A DNA stretch of 42,352 nucleotides. It comes from an uncultured Pelagibacteraceae bacterium. GTDB taxonomy: Bacteria; Pseudomonadota; Alphaproteobacteria; Pelagibacterales; Pelagibacteraceae. The stretch spans positions 1-42,352 of the forward strand of contig CACJSY010000009.1 in assembly GCA_902596205.1 (NCBI GenBank), in the 5' to 3' direction. The notes beneath the pieces were generated by a model. That model ran no database searches and was not told the origin of the DNA. It saw only the letters and a program-made list of their open reading frames with translations. The translations under genes were made by a program, and so were the position numbers. Of the stretch, positions 1 through 7,214 are shown piece after piece (position 1 is the first letter of the stretch; each line of letters begins with the position of its first letter).

Positions 1-461
1 TGATAAGTGAGGTAAAGAAAGATGAAATATCTTACGCAGACTCACCTACAAAATTTGAGGCAGGGACAATGCAAACTGCAGAGGTAGTAGCTTTTGCAAA
101 ATCTATCAAGTTTATTCAAGACTTGGGAATTAAAAATATAGAAAAACATGAAAGTCAAATACTTGAGTATGGTTTAGAAAAATTACGAAAAGATAATACC
201 GTTAATATAATTGGAAACCCAAAAAATAGAGCATCTATAATGTCTTTTACTATTAAAGGAATTCATCCGCACGATATAGCAACAATTTTAGATGACGATG
301 GAGTTGCAATAAGAGCAGGACACCATTGCTGTCAAATTTTGCACGATAAACTTGGAATCCCAGCTTCCGCGAGAGCCTCTATTGGAGTTTATAACAGTAA
401 AGAGGATATCGATGTTTTATGTGATTCAATTAACAAATGTAAAAAAGTATTTGAAATTTAA
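1..461 (+). CDS. sufS: Cysteine desulfurase SufS, 3' part (5' end outside window)
   Basis: PLP-dependent cysteine desulfurase that takes sulfur from L-cysteine for Fe-S cluster assembly in the cytosol. The frame is open from the window edge (first full codon at 3), so the gene begins upstream and only about 152 C-terminal residues are visible. Recognisable are FEAGT near the start and the segment RAGHHCCQ, whose Cys corresponds to the catalytic persulfide cysteine of the SufS/CsdA class, followed by the family-typical ARASIGVYN. The internal ATG at 69 is simply a methionine inside the protein. The sufU start codon follows its stop with no gap, so the two are co-transcribed. The family call is firm; the exact subgroup is supported by the suf neighbours. 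Confidence 0.93.
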   Translation, partial: ISEVKKDEISYADSPTKFEAGTMQTAEVVAFAKSIKFIQDLGIKNIEKHESQILEYGLEKLRKDNTVNIIGNPKNRASIMSFTIKGIHPHDIATILDDDGVAIRAGHHCCQILHDKLGIPASARASIGVYNSKEDIDVLCDSINKCKKVFEI

Positions 462-905
462 ATGGAATTAAAAGAATTATACCAAGAAATTATCTTAGAT
501 CATGCCAAGAACCCAAGAAACAAAGGCAAGTGCGAGGGATATAATCATGATGCAAAAGCACATAATCCTCTTTGTGGAGATAAAGTTCACATTTATTTAA
601 AACTTGATAATGATAAGAATATTTCTGGTTTAAGTTTTGAAGGTGAAGGATGCGCAATATCCTTAGCATCTGCATCTATCTTAACAGATATTTTAAAAGG
701 TAGAGATTTGAAATTTTCAAAAAAAGTCACTGATGACTTTCTAAATATGCTCAAGAATAAATCTAAGATTACTCTTAACAGCTTATCAGAAGATCAAATT
801 ACAACTATTTCTTCATTATCTGGGGTTCAAGAATTTCCTATGAGAATAAAATGCGCAACAATGGCTTGGCATACCCTTTTGTCTGCATTAAATAAAAAGA
901 GTTAA
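462..905 (+). CDS. sufU: SufU-type zinc/sulfur-transfer protein of the SUF system
   Basis: 147-residue protein of the SufU/IscU-like fold. SufU accepts the persulfide sulfur from SufS and passes it to the SufBCD scaffold; some members have been described as scaffolds. The four usual ligands are present: Cys38 and Asp40 in NPLCGD, Cys64 in GEGCAIS, and Cys131 in RIKCATMAW. The insert between the second and third cysteines fits SufU rather than IscU, and the LPPVK segment of IscU that contacts HscA is absent. It starts directly after the sufS stop, with a 1-base gap to the next gene. The position beside sufS supports a SufS-SufU pair rather than SufE. Confidence 0.9.
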   Translation: MELKELYQEIILDHAKNPRNKGKCEGYNHDAKAHNPLCGDKVHIYLKLDNDKNISGLSFEGEGCAISLASASILTDILKGRDLKFSKKVTDDFLNMLKNKSKITLNSLSEDQITTISSLSGVQEFPMRIKCATMAWHTLLSALNKKS

Positions 906-906
906 A

Positions 907-1209
907 ATGACTGACTTAAAAAACAAAATTATAACTGAAATTAAAAAGATTTATGATCCCGAAATTCCAGTAAATATTTATGAACTCGGTCTTATTTATA
1001 AAATAGAGGTAAGTGAAAAAAATGATGTTCTTATTGAGATGACTTTAACTTCACCTAATTGTCCCGTAGCTGAAAGTTTGCCTAATTCTGTAAAAGAGAA
1101 TATATTAAAGATTGATGGAATTAAAAATGTTGATTTAAAATTGGTTTGGGATCCACCTTGGACTAAGGAAAAAATGTCAGAGGCAGCAAAACTAGAACTA
1201 AATCTATGA
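907..1209 (+). CDS. sufT: DUF59/MIP18-family Fe-S assembly protein (SufT-like)
   Basis: 100-residue single-domain protein of the DUF59 (MIP18/PaaD-like) family, whose members help in maturation or carrying of Fe-S clusters. Diagnostic features are DPEIPVNIYELGLIY at residues 17-31, the conserved cysteine in TSPNCP (Cys52), and the C-terminal WDPPWT near residues 82-87. A DUF59 gene next to sufA is common in alphaproteobacterial suf operons and is often labelled SUF system assembly protein or SufT. It overlaps sufA by four bases (ATGA), which indicates translational coupling. The biochemical role in this lineage is inferred from family and context. Confidence 0.87.
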   Translation: MTDLKNKIITEIKKIYDPEIPVNIYELGLIYKIEVSEKNDVLIEMTLTSPNCPVAESLPNSVKENILKIDGIKNVDLKLVWDPPWTKEKMSEAAKLELNL

Positions 1210-1541
1210 GTAAACAAGTAATAAAATTAAGCGACAACGCAGCTCAAAGAATAAAAAAAATTATGTCAAAAGCTGAAAGATCAGCAATAGGAGTAAGGGT
1301 AGGTGTTAAATCTGGAGGTTGCGCCGGTATGTCTTATATTATGGAATATGCAAAAGAAATTAAGCCCAATGAAGAGGTAATAGAGGAAAAAGGAGTAAAA
1401 GTTTTTATAGATCCTAAGGCTATAATGTATCTTCTTGGAACTGAAATGGACTACAGAGAGGAGAAATTTTCATCCCAATTTGTATTTAAAAATCCTAACG
1501 AAACCGAGCGATGTGGATGCGGAGAGTCTTTTAAAATTTAA
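1206..1541 (+). CDS. sufA: A-type iron-sulfur carrier protein SufA/IscA family
   Basis: 111-residue HesB/IscA-type carrier that receives clusters from the assembly scaffold and hands them to target apoproteins. The three invariant cysteines are visible: Cys39 in SGGCAGMSY, and Cys103 and Cys105 in ERCGCGESF at the C terminus. The length is typical. It is the last gene of the suf operon in this window. Its TAA stop (1539-1541) shares bases with the stop of the opposing glnA gene, so the two coding regions overlap tail to tail by four bases. That leaves no room for a stand-alone terminator. Confidence 0.92.
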   Translation: MSKQVIKLSDNAAQRIKKIMSKAERSAIGVRVGVKSGGCAGMSYIMEYAKEIKPNEEVIEEKGVKVFIDPKAIMYLLGTEMDYREEKFSSQFVFKNPNETERCGCGESFKI

Positions 1542-2944
1542 CCGCTATAATACATTTCAAATTCTATTGGATGAGGTGTATGCTCGAACTTGTAAATCTC
1601 TTGAAATTTTAATTCAATATAAGCATCAATCTGGTCATCAGTAAACACTCCACCTTCAGTTAAAAATTTTCTATCTTTATCTAAATTCTGCATTGCCTCT
1701 CTTAAAGACCCACAAACCGTTGGAAGTTTTTTTACTTCATCCTCTGTAAGAGAATATAAATCCTGATCGAAAGCTTTACCTGGATCTATTTTATTTTTAA
1801 TACCATCTATACCGGCCATTAACATTGATGCGAAAGTTAAATATGGGTTTCCAGCTGCATCAGGGAACCTTATCTCCATTCTCGCAGCTTTTGGATTCAT
1901 TATTACTGGAATTCTACAAGATGCTGATCTGTTTCTTGCCGAGTATGCTAAAATAACTGGAGCCTCAAATCCTGGTATTAATCTTTTGTAACTATTTGTT
2001 GTGGCATTAGAAAATGCGTTAATTGCTCTAGCGTGCTTTAGTATTCCTCCAATATAATATAATGCCTCTTTCGAGAGGCCTGCGTACTCTTTTCCCATAA
2101 ACAAAGGAGTGTTTCCTTTCCAAATTGATTGGTGACAGTGCATTCCAGATCCGTTGTCACCTTTTACAGGTTTAGGCATGAAAGTAGCTGTTTTTCCGAA
2201 TGAGTGAGTGACCATTTGCACCGCATATTTATATAGTTGAACATTATCAGCTTGATTTGTTAATGTTCCAAAATACATTCCTAATTCGTGCTGACTTGGA
2301 GCTACTTCATGGTGATGTTTCTCAACTTTAACCCCCATATCCTTAAGAGCTTTTAAATACTCTCCTCTCATGTCTTGAGCACTATCAACTGGTGGGACGG
2401 GAAAGTAACCACCTTTAATTCCCGGTCTGTGTCCCATGTTTCCATTTTCATATTTTTTACCTGTGTTGTATGGACCTTCAGAACTGTCGATGTTAAAACT
2501 AGTTTCGTTCATATCATTTTTAAATCTTACATCATCAAAAACAAAAAATTCAGGCTCAGGACCAAAATAAGATTTATCTCCGATACCGGTTTTTTTTAGA
2601 TAAGCTTCAGCCTTTTTCGCTGTGCCTCTTGGATCTCTCTCATAAGGATTTTTTTTAACAGCATCTAAAATATCGCAAAAAATATTTAGAGTTGTGTGAG
2701 AATTAAAAGGATCTATAATAGGTCTATCAAGATCAGGTTTTAAAATCATATCAGACTCATTAATCGCTTTCCATCCTGCGATTGATGAACCATCAAAAAA
2801 CACTCCATTATTCAGCATGTCCTCGTCAACAACAGTTGTATCCATAGTTAAGTGTTGAAGTTTGCCTTTTGGATCTGTAAATCTTAAATCAACAAATTCT
2901 ACTTGCTTATCTTTCATAAGCTTGAGAATGTCTTTTGAACTCAT
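1538..2944 (-). CDS. glnA: Glutamine synthetase type I (GSI)
   Basis: 468 residues, the usual GSI length. It makes glutamine from glutamate, ammonia and ATP and is the central ammonium-assimilation enzyme, acting as a cytosolic dodecamer. Seen in the sequence: the N-terminal beta-grasp segment with GSSIAGW, the FGPEPEFF metal-binding stretch (128-135), the HHHEVAPSQHE region (210-220), the ATP-binding KPVKGDNGSGMH region (258-269), and NRSASCRIP (338-346). Tyr397 in FDQDLYSLT lies at the adenylylation site of the GSI-beta class. A good Shine-Dalgarno (AGGAG) precedes the ATG. It is divergent from the EamA gene across about 120 bp of AT-rich DNA, in which I could not identify a convincing sigma-54 promoter or NtrC site. 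Confidence 0.97.
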   Translation of the reverse strand: MSSKDILKLMKDKQVEFVDLRFTDPKGKLQHLTMDTTVVDEDMLNNGVFFDGSSIAGWKAINESDMILKPDLDRPIIDPFNSHTTLNIFCDILDAVKKNPYERDPRGTAKKAEAYLKKTGIGDKSYFGPEPEFFVFDDVRFKNDMNETSFNIDSSEGPYNTGKKYENGNMGHRPGIKGGYFPVPPVDSAQDMRGEYLKALKDMGVKVEKHHHEVAPSQHELGMYFGTLTNQADNVQLYKYAVQMVTHSFGKTATFMPKPVKGDNGSGMHCHQSIWKGNTPLFMGKEYAGLSKEALYYIGGILKHARAINAFSNATTNSYKRLIPGFEAPVILAYSARNRSASCRIPVIMNPKAARMEIRFPDAAGNPYLTFASMLMAGIDGIKNKIDPGKAFDQDLYSLTEDEVKKLPTVCGSLREAMQNLDKDRKFLTEGGVFTDDQIDAYIELKFQEIYKFEHTPHPIEFEMYYSG

Positions 2945-3066
2945 TAAATCTCCTATAATAATTAGTTTTTATTTTGCCACGAACATATATAAGGAACTTC
3001 TTTATAGTAATATTAAAAATATATACCTGCTATGCATTTATCACATATATACAATTAAAACTTGAA

Positions 3067-3954
3067 ATGAGAGAAGCAAATACTATTGATTTATCTTTAT
3101 TAATCCTATTAGCGATAATTTGGGGATCTTCTTTCTTTAATATAAAAATAGCAACTTACTCCTATGACCCAATTACTCTTGCGTTAGTAAGAGTTATTTT
3201 TGCAAGCGTGCCTTTGCTAATTTTGTGTAAAATAAAAAAAATTAGAATTGAAGCGTTTGGTAGAGGTTGGAGCTGGTATGCTCTTATTGGATTATGCAAT
3301 ATTGCAATTCCTTTTGTGCTTATAGCAATAGGTACAGCAAAAATTAATAGTTACCTTGCTGCCATTTTAATGAGTACTACGCCTTTAAGCGGATCGATTT
3401 TGGCACATTTTTTTACCAAAGATGAGAAGCTTTCTTTTTTAAAATCATTGGGGGTTCTAATTGGCTTCAGTGGAATAGTTTTATTGTTTTTTGATAAAGT
3501 GATTATTAATAATGAAAATTACATTTACGCTTTGATTACAATTTTAGGATCAACATTTTATTGCATTGGAGGGTTAATGACACTTAAATTGAAAAATAAA
3601 AAGAACGAAAATGTTACCACGTCAACAACCATTTGGTCAGTAATTTTTTTACTTCCCTTTTCCCTAATTTTAGAAACGCCTTGGAACTCAAGCCCATCAT
3701 TAGTGTCGACATTATCCCTATTATATTTAGGTGTTGTAGCTACAGGGCTAGCATGGTTAATTAGGTTTAGAATTTTGACCGTTAATGGATTAGTTTTTCA
3801 GACTCAAGTAGCATATTTAATTCCAATTTTTGGAATAATTTTCGGATATTTTTTAATGAACGAAATTATTACTTGGAGAGTTATGGTATCATTAGTTATA
3901 ATTCTTCTAGGTATTTATATATTTAAAAAGAATAATAAAGGATATCAAAATTAA
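3067..3954 (+). CDS. EamA/DMT-family transporter
   Basis: Inner-membrane protein of the drug/metabolite transporter superfamily, about 295 residues with ten predicted hydrophobic segments in two EamA repeats. The first repeat opens with LLAIIWGSSFF, a very typical EamA start, and the second begins near ALITILGSTFYCIGGLM. The frame is open further upstream to a TTG at 2974, but those extra 31 residues overlap the intergenic region and lie outside the family domain. The ATG at 3067 places the first helix correctly. The stop is followed immediately by the ATG of the next gene, so the two form an operon. The substrate cannot be told from sequence; relatives export amino acids or other metabolites. 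Confidence 0.87.
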   Translation: MREANTIDLSLLILLAIIWGSSFFNIKIATYSYDPITLALVRVIFASVPLLILCKIKKIRIEAFGRGWSWYALIGLCNIAIPFVLIAIGTAKINSYLAAILMSTTPLSGSILAHFFTKDEKLSFLKSLGVLIGFSGIVLLFFDKVIINNENYIYALITILGSTFYCIGGLMTLKLKNKKNENVTTSTTIWSVIFLLPFSLILETPWNSSPSLVSTLSLLYLGVVATGLAWLIRFRILTVNGLVFQTQVAYLIPIFGIIFGYFLMNEIITWRVMVSLVIILLGIYIFKKNNKGYQN

Positions 3955-5016
3955 ATGGGAACAGAGTCGATCGAAGCAAGTTTTTTGTCTATTTTCGCTT
4001 TAATAAGTTTTTTTGTTTTTTTAATTACAAGCAAATACTCTTATAAAATTAAAAATGGTGCATTATTTGATAAAGATTTTGCAAAACCCCAGGCTTTTCA
4101 TGATTTTCCTGTCAGTAGAAGTGGAGGCATACCGATACTTATTTCATTAAGTATATTTTTCGTAATTTATTACTTACTTTATTCAAAAATTTTATACGAT
4201 TATATTTTAATTAGTTACTCAATGTTTTTAATCGGTTTTTTAGATGACATTAAAATTAGTATAAAACCATTTAAAAGATTAATTTTTATGACATCAATTT
4301 TATTTATTACAATTTACATTATACCAATTAAGATTTTCAACATTGATATTCCTTTTTTAGTTCCTTTAATGTCTAATCATCTATTTTCTACAATTTTTGT
4401 TTTATTATGTTTTTTGTTTGTAATAAATGGATCGAATTTAATAGATGGTTTTAATGGTCTTCTAACAATTAATTTAATTATAATTAATTCAATATTAACT
4501 TATATCAATTTAAAAAGTGGTAATTCTGAATTTTCAATTCTTCTTATTTCACAAATCATAATACTTTTAATTTTTTTGCTCTTTAACTTCCCAAGTGCAA
4601 AAATATTTTTAGGGGATAGTGGAGCTTACACAGTAGGAGCTTTAACAGGCTTAAACACTATTATTACTAATAATTTAAATCCAAACATTTCCTCATTTTT
4701 CTTTTGCACACTTTTATTTTATATTTTTTTTGAAGTTCTTTTTTCTTTTTTAAGAAAATTATTACAAAAAAAATCTCCAATTCATCCCGATAATGAACAT
4801 TTGCATATGCTGAGTTTCTACAAGATTTCAAATATACATGGAAAAATTGAAGGTAACTATTTGAATTCACTCATTATTAATTTGTCTTACTTAATCTTAA
4901 TAATACCAGGGTTGTATTTATCTGAAAATCCTACATTAAGTAGATATTGGTTTTTTTTCTTACTGTTAATCTATACAGTAATTTATTCCAGACTTTACAG
5001 TTTAACAAAAAATTAA
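3955..5016 (+). CDS. Polyprenyl-phosphate sugar-1-phosphate transferase (WecA/MraY family)
   Basis: 353-residue polytopic membrane enzyme of the family that transfers a HexNAc-1-phosphate from a UDP-sugar to undecaprenyl phosphate, the first lipid-linked step of a surface glycan. Motifs in order: DFAKPQAFHDFPVSRSGGI (41-59), the Mg-binding Asp pair in FLDD (95-98), NLIDGFNG (161-168), FLGDSGAY (218-225), and a cytoplasmic histidine motif HPDNEHLH near 277-284. These fit WecA-like enzymes better than MraY, and no murein genes are adjacent. The exact sugar is unknown. It starts with no gap after the EamA gene. The promoter of tRNA-Leu appears to sit at its 3' end. Function links it loosely with uppS (41386-42054), which supplies the lipid carrier. 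Confidence 0.85.
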   Translation: MGTESIEASFLSIFALISFFVFLITSKYSYKIKNGALFDKDFAKPQAFHDFPVSRSGGIPILISLSIFFVIYYLLYSKILYDYILISYSMFLIGFLDDIKISIKPFKRLIFMTSILFITIYIIPIKIFNIDIPFLVPLMSNHLFSTIFVLLCFLFVINGSNLIDGFNGLLTINLIIINSILTYINLKSGNSEFSILLISQIIILLIFLLFNFPSAKIFLGDSGAYTVGALTGLNTIITNNLNPNISSFFFCTLLFYIFFEVLFSFLRKLLQKKSPIHPDNEHLHMLSFYKISNIHGKIEGNYLNSLIINLSYLILIIPGLYLSENPTLSRYWFFFLLLIYTVIYSRLYSLTKN

Positions 5017-5029
5017 ATTGATATATAAA
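5002..5029 (+). promoter_or_regulatory. Probable promoter of tRNA-Leu (and tig)
   Basis: A TTAACA hexamer at 5002-5007 is followed after 16 nt by TATAAA at 5024-5029, resembling housekeeping sigma -35 and -10 boxes. The expected start near 5036 lies about 10 nt before the mature tRNA. The assignment is by eye in AT-rich DNA and overlaps the end of the upstream coding region. Confidence 0.4.
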
Positions 5030-5045
5030 ACAACGATTATTATTT

Positions 5046-5130
5046 GGGCAAGTGGCGGAATTGGTATACGCGCTGGTCTTAGAAACCAGTGCCGCAAGGC
5101 TTAAGAGTTCGAGTCTCTTCTTGCCCACCA
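5046..5130 (+). tRNA. tRNA-Leu (anticodon UAG), CCA encoded
   Basis: 85-nt cloverleaf with acceptor arm GGGCAAG (5046-5052) pairing CTTGCCC (5120-5126), discriminator A5127 and encoded CCA at 5128-5130. The anticodon stem CTGGT/ACCAG flanks the loop CTTAGAA, giving anticodon TAG at 5080-5082, which reads CUN leucine codons. A long variable arm (around GTGCCGCAAGGCTT) and the T-arm GAGTTCGAGTCTC fit a class II tRNA. The gene ends only 7 nt before the trigger-factor start codon. Confidence 0.97.
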
Positions 5131-5137
5131 AAAAATT

Positions 5138-6502
5138 ATGAAAGTAGAAGTAAAATCAAAAAAAGGACTTAGAACAATTTTATCAGTAATTGTTGATAAA
5201 AAAAACGTACAGATAAAAATGAATGAAAGGCTAAAAGAACTTCAAAAAGAAGTAGCTCTAAAAGGTTTTAGACCAGGAAAAGTTCCACCTGAAGTTATTA
5301 AAAGTCAATTTGGGAAATCTATCTATGGAGAAGTAGTAGATAAAATTTTAAGAGAGACTACTACAAGAGCAATAGATGAAAAAAAATTAAAAGTTGCTGG
5401 TCAACCTAAAATTGATCTTAAACAATTTGGTGAAGGAAAAGATTTAAATTATGAGCTTCAAATAGATTGTTTACCTAATGTAAATTTAAAAAGTTTTGAT
5501 AAATTTAAAGCTACAAGTTATAAAGTAAAAATTGAAAATAAATTAATTGAGGAAAAATTAAAAGAAATAGCAAATCAAAACAAACAATTTGAAGAAAAAA
5601 ATGAAAAAGCAATTAATGGAGATCAAGTAACTTTTGATTACTCAGCTACAGTTGACGGAAGTAAGTTTGACGGAAGTGAAGGAAAAGGTGTTCAGCTTGA
5701 ATTAGGAAAAGATTTGTTTTTAAAAGGTTTTGATAAACAACTAATTGGAGTAAAAAAAAATGAGACAAAAACATTAGACGCGACGCTTCCTTCTAATCAT
5801 CCTAAAAAAGAACTTGCGAATAAAAAAACGAAATTTGAATGTAAAATCTTAAATGTAAAAAAGCCTATAACTAGTAAAATCGATGACAAATTTGCAAAAT
5901 TATTAGGAGCTAAAGACGTCAAAGATCTAAAATCTTTAATTGAAAAACAAATTTCGAGTCAATATTCTCAAGCATTAAATTCAATTACAAAAAAAGAAAT
6001 TTTAGATCAAATCGAAAAAAACCATCAAGTAGATTTACCCCAAAATTTAATTGATCAGGAAATTGTAATTATGACTCGAAATCTTAAACCAGAGGAAAAA
6101 GAAAAACACAAATCTAACAACGAAAAATTAGCAAAATCTAGAATCAAACTCGGTTTATTGCTCAATGAATATGGAGAAAAAAATAATCTAAAAGTATCAG
6201 ATGAAGAGGTAAGAAATGAGATACAAAAACAAATAAAAGGTATGCCTGGCCAAGAAAAATTGGTTCTTGAGTATTATCAAAAAAACCCTAGCGCATCTCA
6301 AAGTTTAAAAGGTTCTTTATATGAAGAAAAAATTATAGATTTAATAAAATCAAAAATTAATGTTGTAACCAAAGAGATTAATGCAAAAGAGGCTGAAAAA
6401 ATAATTGCTGACTTTAATAAACCAAATATAGATACTGGAAATTCTAAAACCACATCACCTGTAAAAAATAAGTCAAAAATAAAAAAAAATAGTAAAAAGT
6501 AA
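5138..6502 (+). CDS. tig: Trigger factor, ribosome-associated chaperone and peptidyl-prolyl isomerase
   Basis: 454-residue chaperone that binds the ribosome exit tunnel through ribosomal protein L23 and shields nascent chains. The N-terminal ribosome-binding signature GFRPGKVP is at about residues 46-53. A central FKBP-type domain follows (from about 160, GDQVTFDYSATVDG), then a long helical C-terminal domain and a lysine-rich tail. The first ATG gives the family-standard N terminus, so the start is secure. Only 7 nt (AAAAATT) separate it from the CCA end of tRNA-Leu, and no Shine-Dalgarno can fit there. The next gene is clpP, the classic order. If transcribed from the tRNA promoter, its mRNA 5' end would be made by tRNA processing. 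Confidence 0.95.
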   Translation: MKVEVKSKKGLRTILSVIVDKKNVQIKMNERLKELQKEVALKGFRPGKVPPEVIKSQFGKSIYGEVVDKILRETTTRAIDEKKLKVAGQPKIDLKQFGEGKDLNYELQIDCLPNVNLKSFDKFKATSYKVKIENKLIEEKLKEIANQNKQFEEKNEKAINGDQVTFDYSATVDGSKFDGSEGKGVQLELGKDLFLKGFDKQLIGVKKNETKTLDATLPSNHPKKELANKKTKFECKILNVKKPITSKIDDKFAKLLGAKDVKDLKSLIEKQISSQYSQALNSITKKEILDQIEKNHQVDLPQNLIDQEIVIMTRNLKPEEKEKHKSNNEKLAKSRIKLGLLLNEYGEKNNLKVSDEEVRNEIQKQIKGMPGQEKLVLEYYQKNPSASQSLKGSLYEEKIIDLIKSKINVVTKEINAKEAEKIIADFNKPNIDTGNSKTTSPVKNKSKIKKNSKK

Positions 6503-6505
6503 CCA

Positions 6506-6525
6506 ATAGTTGTATAAACAACTAT
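6506..6525 (+). promoter_or_regulatory. Perfect hairpin enclosing the clpP start codon
   Basis: ATAGTTGT (6506-6513) and ACAACTAT (6518-6525) are exact reverse complements around a four-base ATAA loop, and the right arm ends inside the clpP ATG (6524-6526). No Shine-Dalgarno is present in the 21-nt gap after tig. In RNA the stem would hide the start codon; as DNA it is also a possible operator. The pairing is seen directly; the function is inference. Confidence 0.4.
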
Positions 6526-7135
6526 GAGTCGCGAATTGGAAGAAAAAATGAACAGCTTGATTCCTATGGTTGTTGAACAAACAAGCAAGGGAGAAAGAGC
6601 TTATGATATTTATTCTAGGCTTTTAAAAGAAAGGATAGTTTTTTTAGTTGGTCCTGTGAATGACGCAGTAGCTTCTTTAGTAACAGCGCAATTATTATTC
6701 TTGGAGTCAGAAAACCCTAATAAAGAAATTAATTTTTACATTAATAGTCCAGGAGGGTTAGTAACTGCTGGTTTAGGTATATATGATACAATGCAATATA
6801 TCAATTCACCAGTTTCAACACTTTGTATTGGCCAGGCCTCATCAATGGGGTCTTTTCTTTTAGCGGCGGGAGAAAAAGGAAAAAGATATTCTCTTCCTAA
6901 CTCAAGAATAATGGTCCACCAACCATCTGCAGGATTTCAAGGTCAAGCTACTGATATTCAAATTCATGCTAAAGAGATTTTATCTCTTAAAGAGAGATTG
7001 AATAAAATTTACTCAAAACATACCGGCCAAACTGTTGATGAAATTTCCCAGGCTTTAGAGCGAGATAATTTTATGACAGCCGAAGATGCAAAAAAATTTG
7101 GCTTGATAGACTCTGTTGTGGAGAAACGAAAATAA
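6524..7135 (+). CDS. clpP: ATP-dependent Clp protease proteolytic subunit
   Basis: 203-residue serine protease that forms the two-ring tetradecamer fed by ClpX. The catalytic triad is visible: Ser107 in GQASSMGS, His132 in VHQPSAG, and Asp181 in LERDNF. The substrate-strand motif NSPGG is at 74-78. Two starts are possible: ATG 6524 inside a hairpin, or ATG 6548 with GGAAGA just upstream. The first gives eight residues before [11 protein letters not shown], matching the N-terminal layout of other alphaproteobacterial ClpP proteins, so I chose it, though the second cannot be excluded. It follows tig by 21 nt and precedes clpX by 79 nt. Confidence 0.95.
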   Translation: MSRELEEKMNSLIPMVVEQTSKGERAYDIYSRLLKERIVFLVGPVNDAVASLVTAQLLFLESENPNKEINFYINSPGGLVTAGLGIYDTMQYINSPVSTLCIGQASSMGSFLLAAGEKGKRYSLPNSRIMVHQPSAGFQGQATDIQIHAKEILSLKERLNKIYSKHTGQTVDEISQALERDNFMTAEDAKKFGLIDSVVEKRK

Positions 7136-7168
7136 AACACAATATATAGCTAATTTTACAACTTGAAC

Positions 7169-7197
7169 TTGCTAAGTATTTAGCAGAGATTTATATT
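7169..7197 (+). promoter_or_regulatory. Putative clpX promoter overlapping a 6-bp inverted repeat
   Basis: In the 79-bp clpP-clpX gap, TTGCTA (7169-7174) and TATATT (7192-7197) are spaced by 17 nt and could be -35 and -10 boxes. Overlapping them is the exact inverted repeat TGCTAA-GTAT-TTAGCA (7170-7185), which could bind a regulator or form a small RNA hairpin. A CTTGAA at 7162-7167 recalls an RpoH -35 box, but the matching -10 is poor. There is no obvious Shine-Dalgarno before clpX. Confidence 0.3.
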
Positions 7198-7214
7198 AAA
7201 CATATTGATTCGAT

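Noticed and set aside
2974-3066. N-terminal extension of the EamA transporter from a TTG codon
   Set aside because: The added 31 residues fall in the glnA-eamA divergent gap and outside the EamA domain; the ATG at 3067 gives the standard first helix.
2945-3066. Glutamine riboswitch or sigma-54/NtrC promoter ahead of glnA
   Set aside because: I read the reverse strand for the conserved glnA-motif cores and for a GG-N10-GC type promoter and found neither; only a good Shine-Dalgarno is clear.
7162-7193. RpoH promoter for clpX
   Set aside because: CTTGAA is present but the -10 region AGAGATTTA lacks the C-rich part of the consensus; kept only as part of the palindrome observation.
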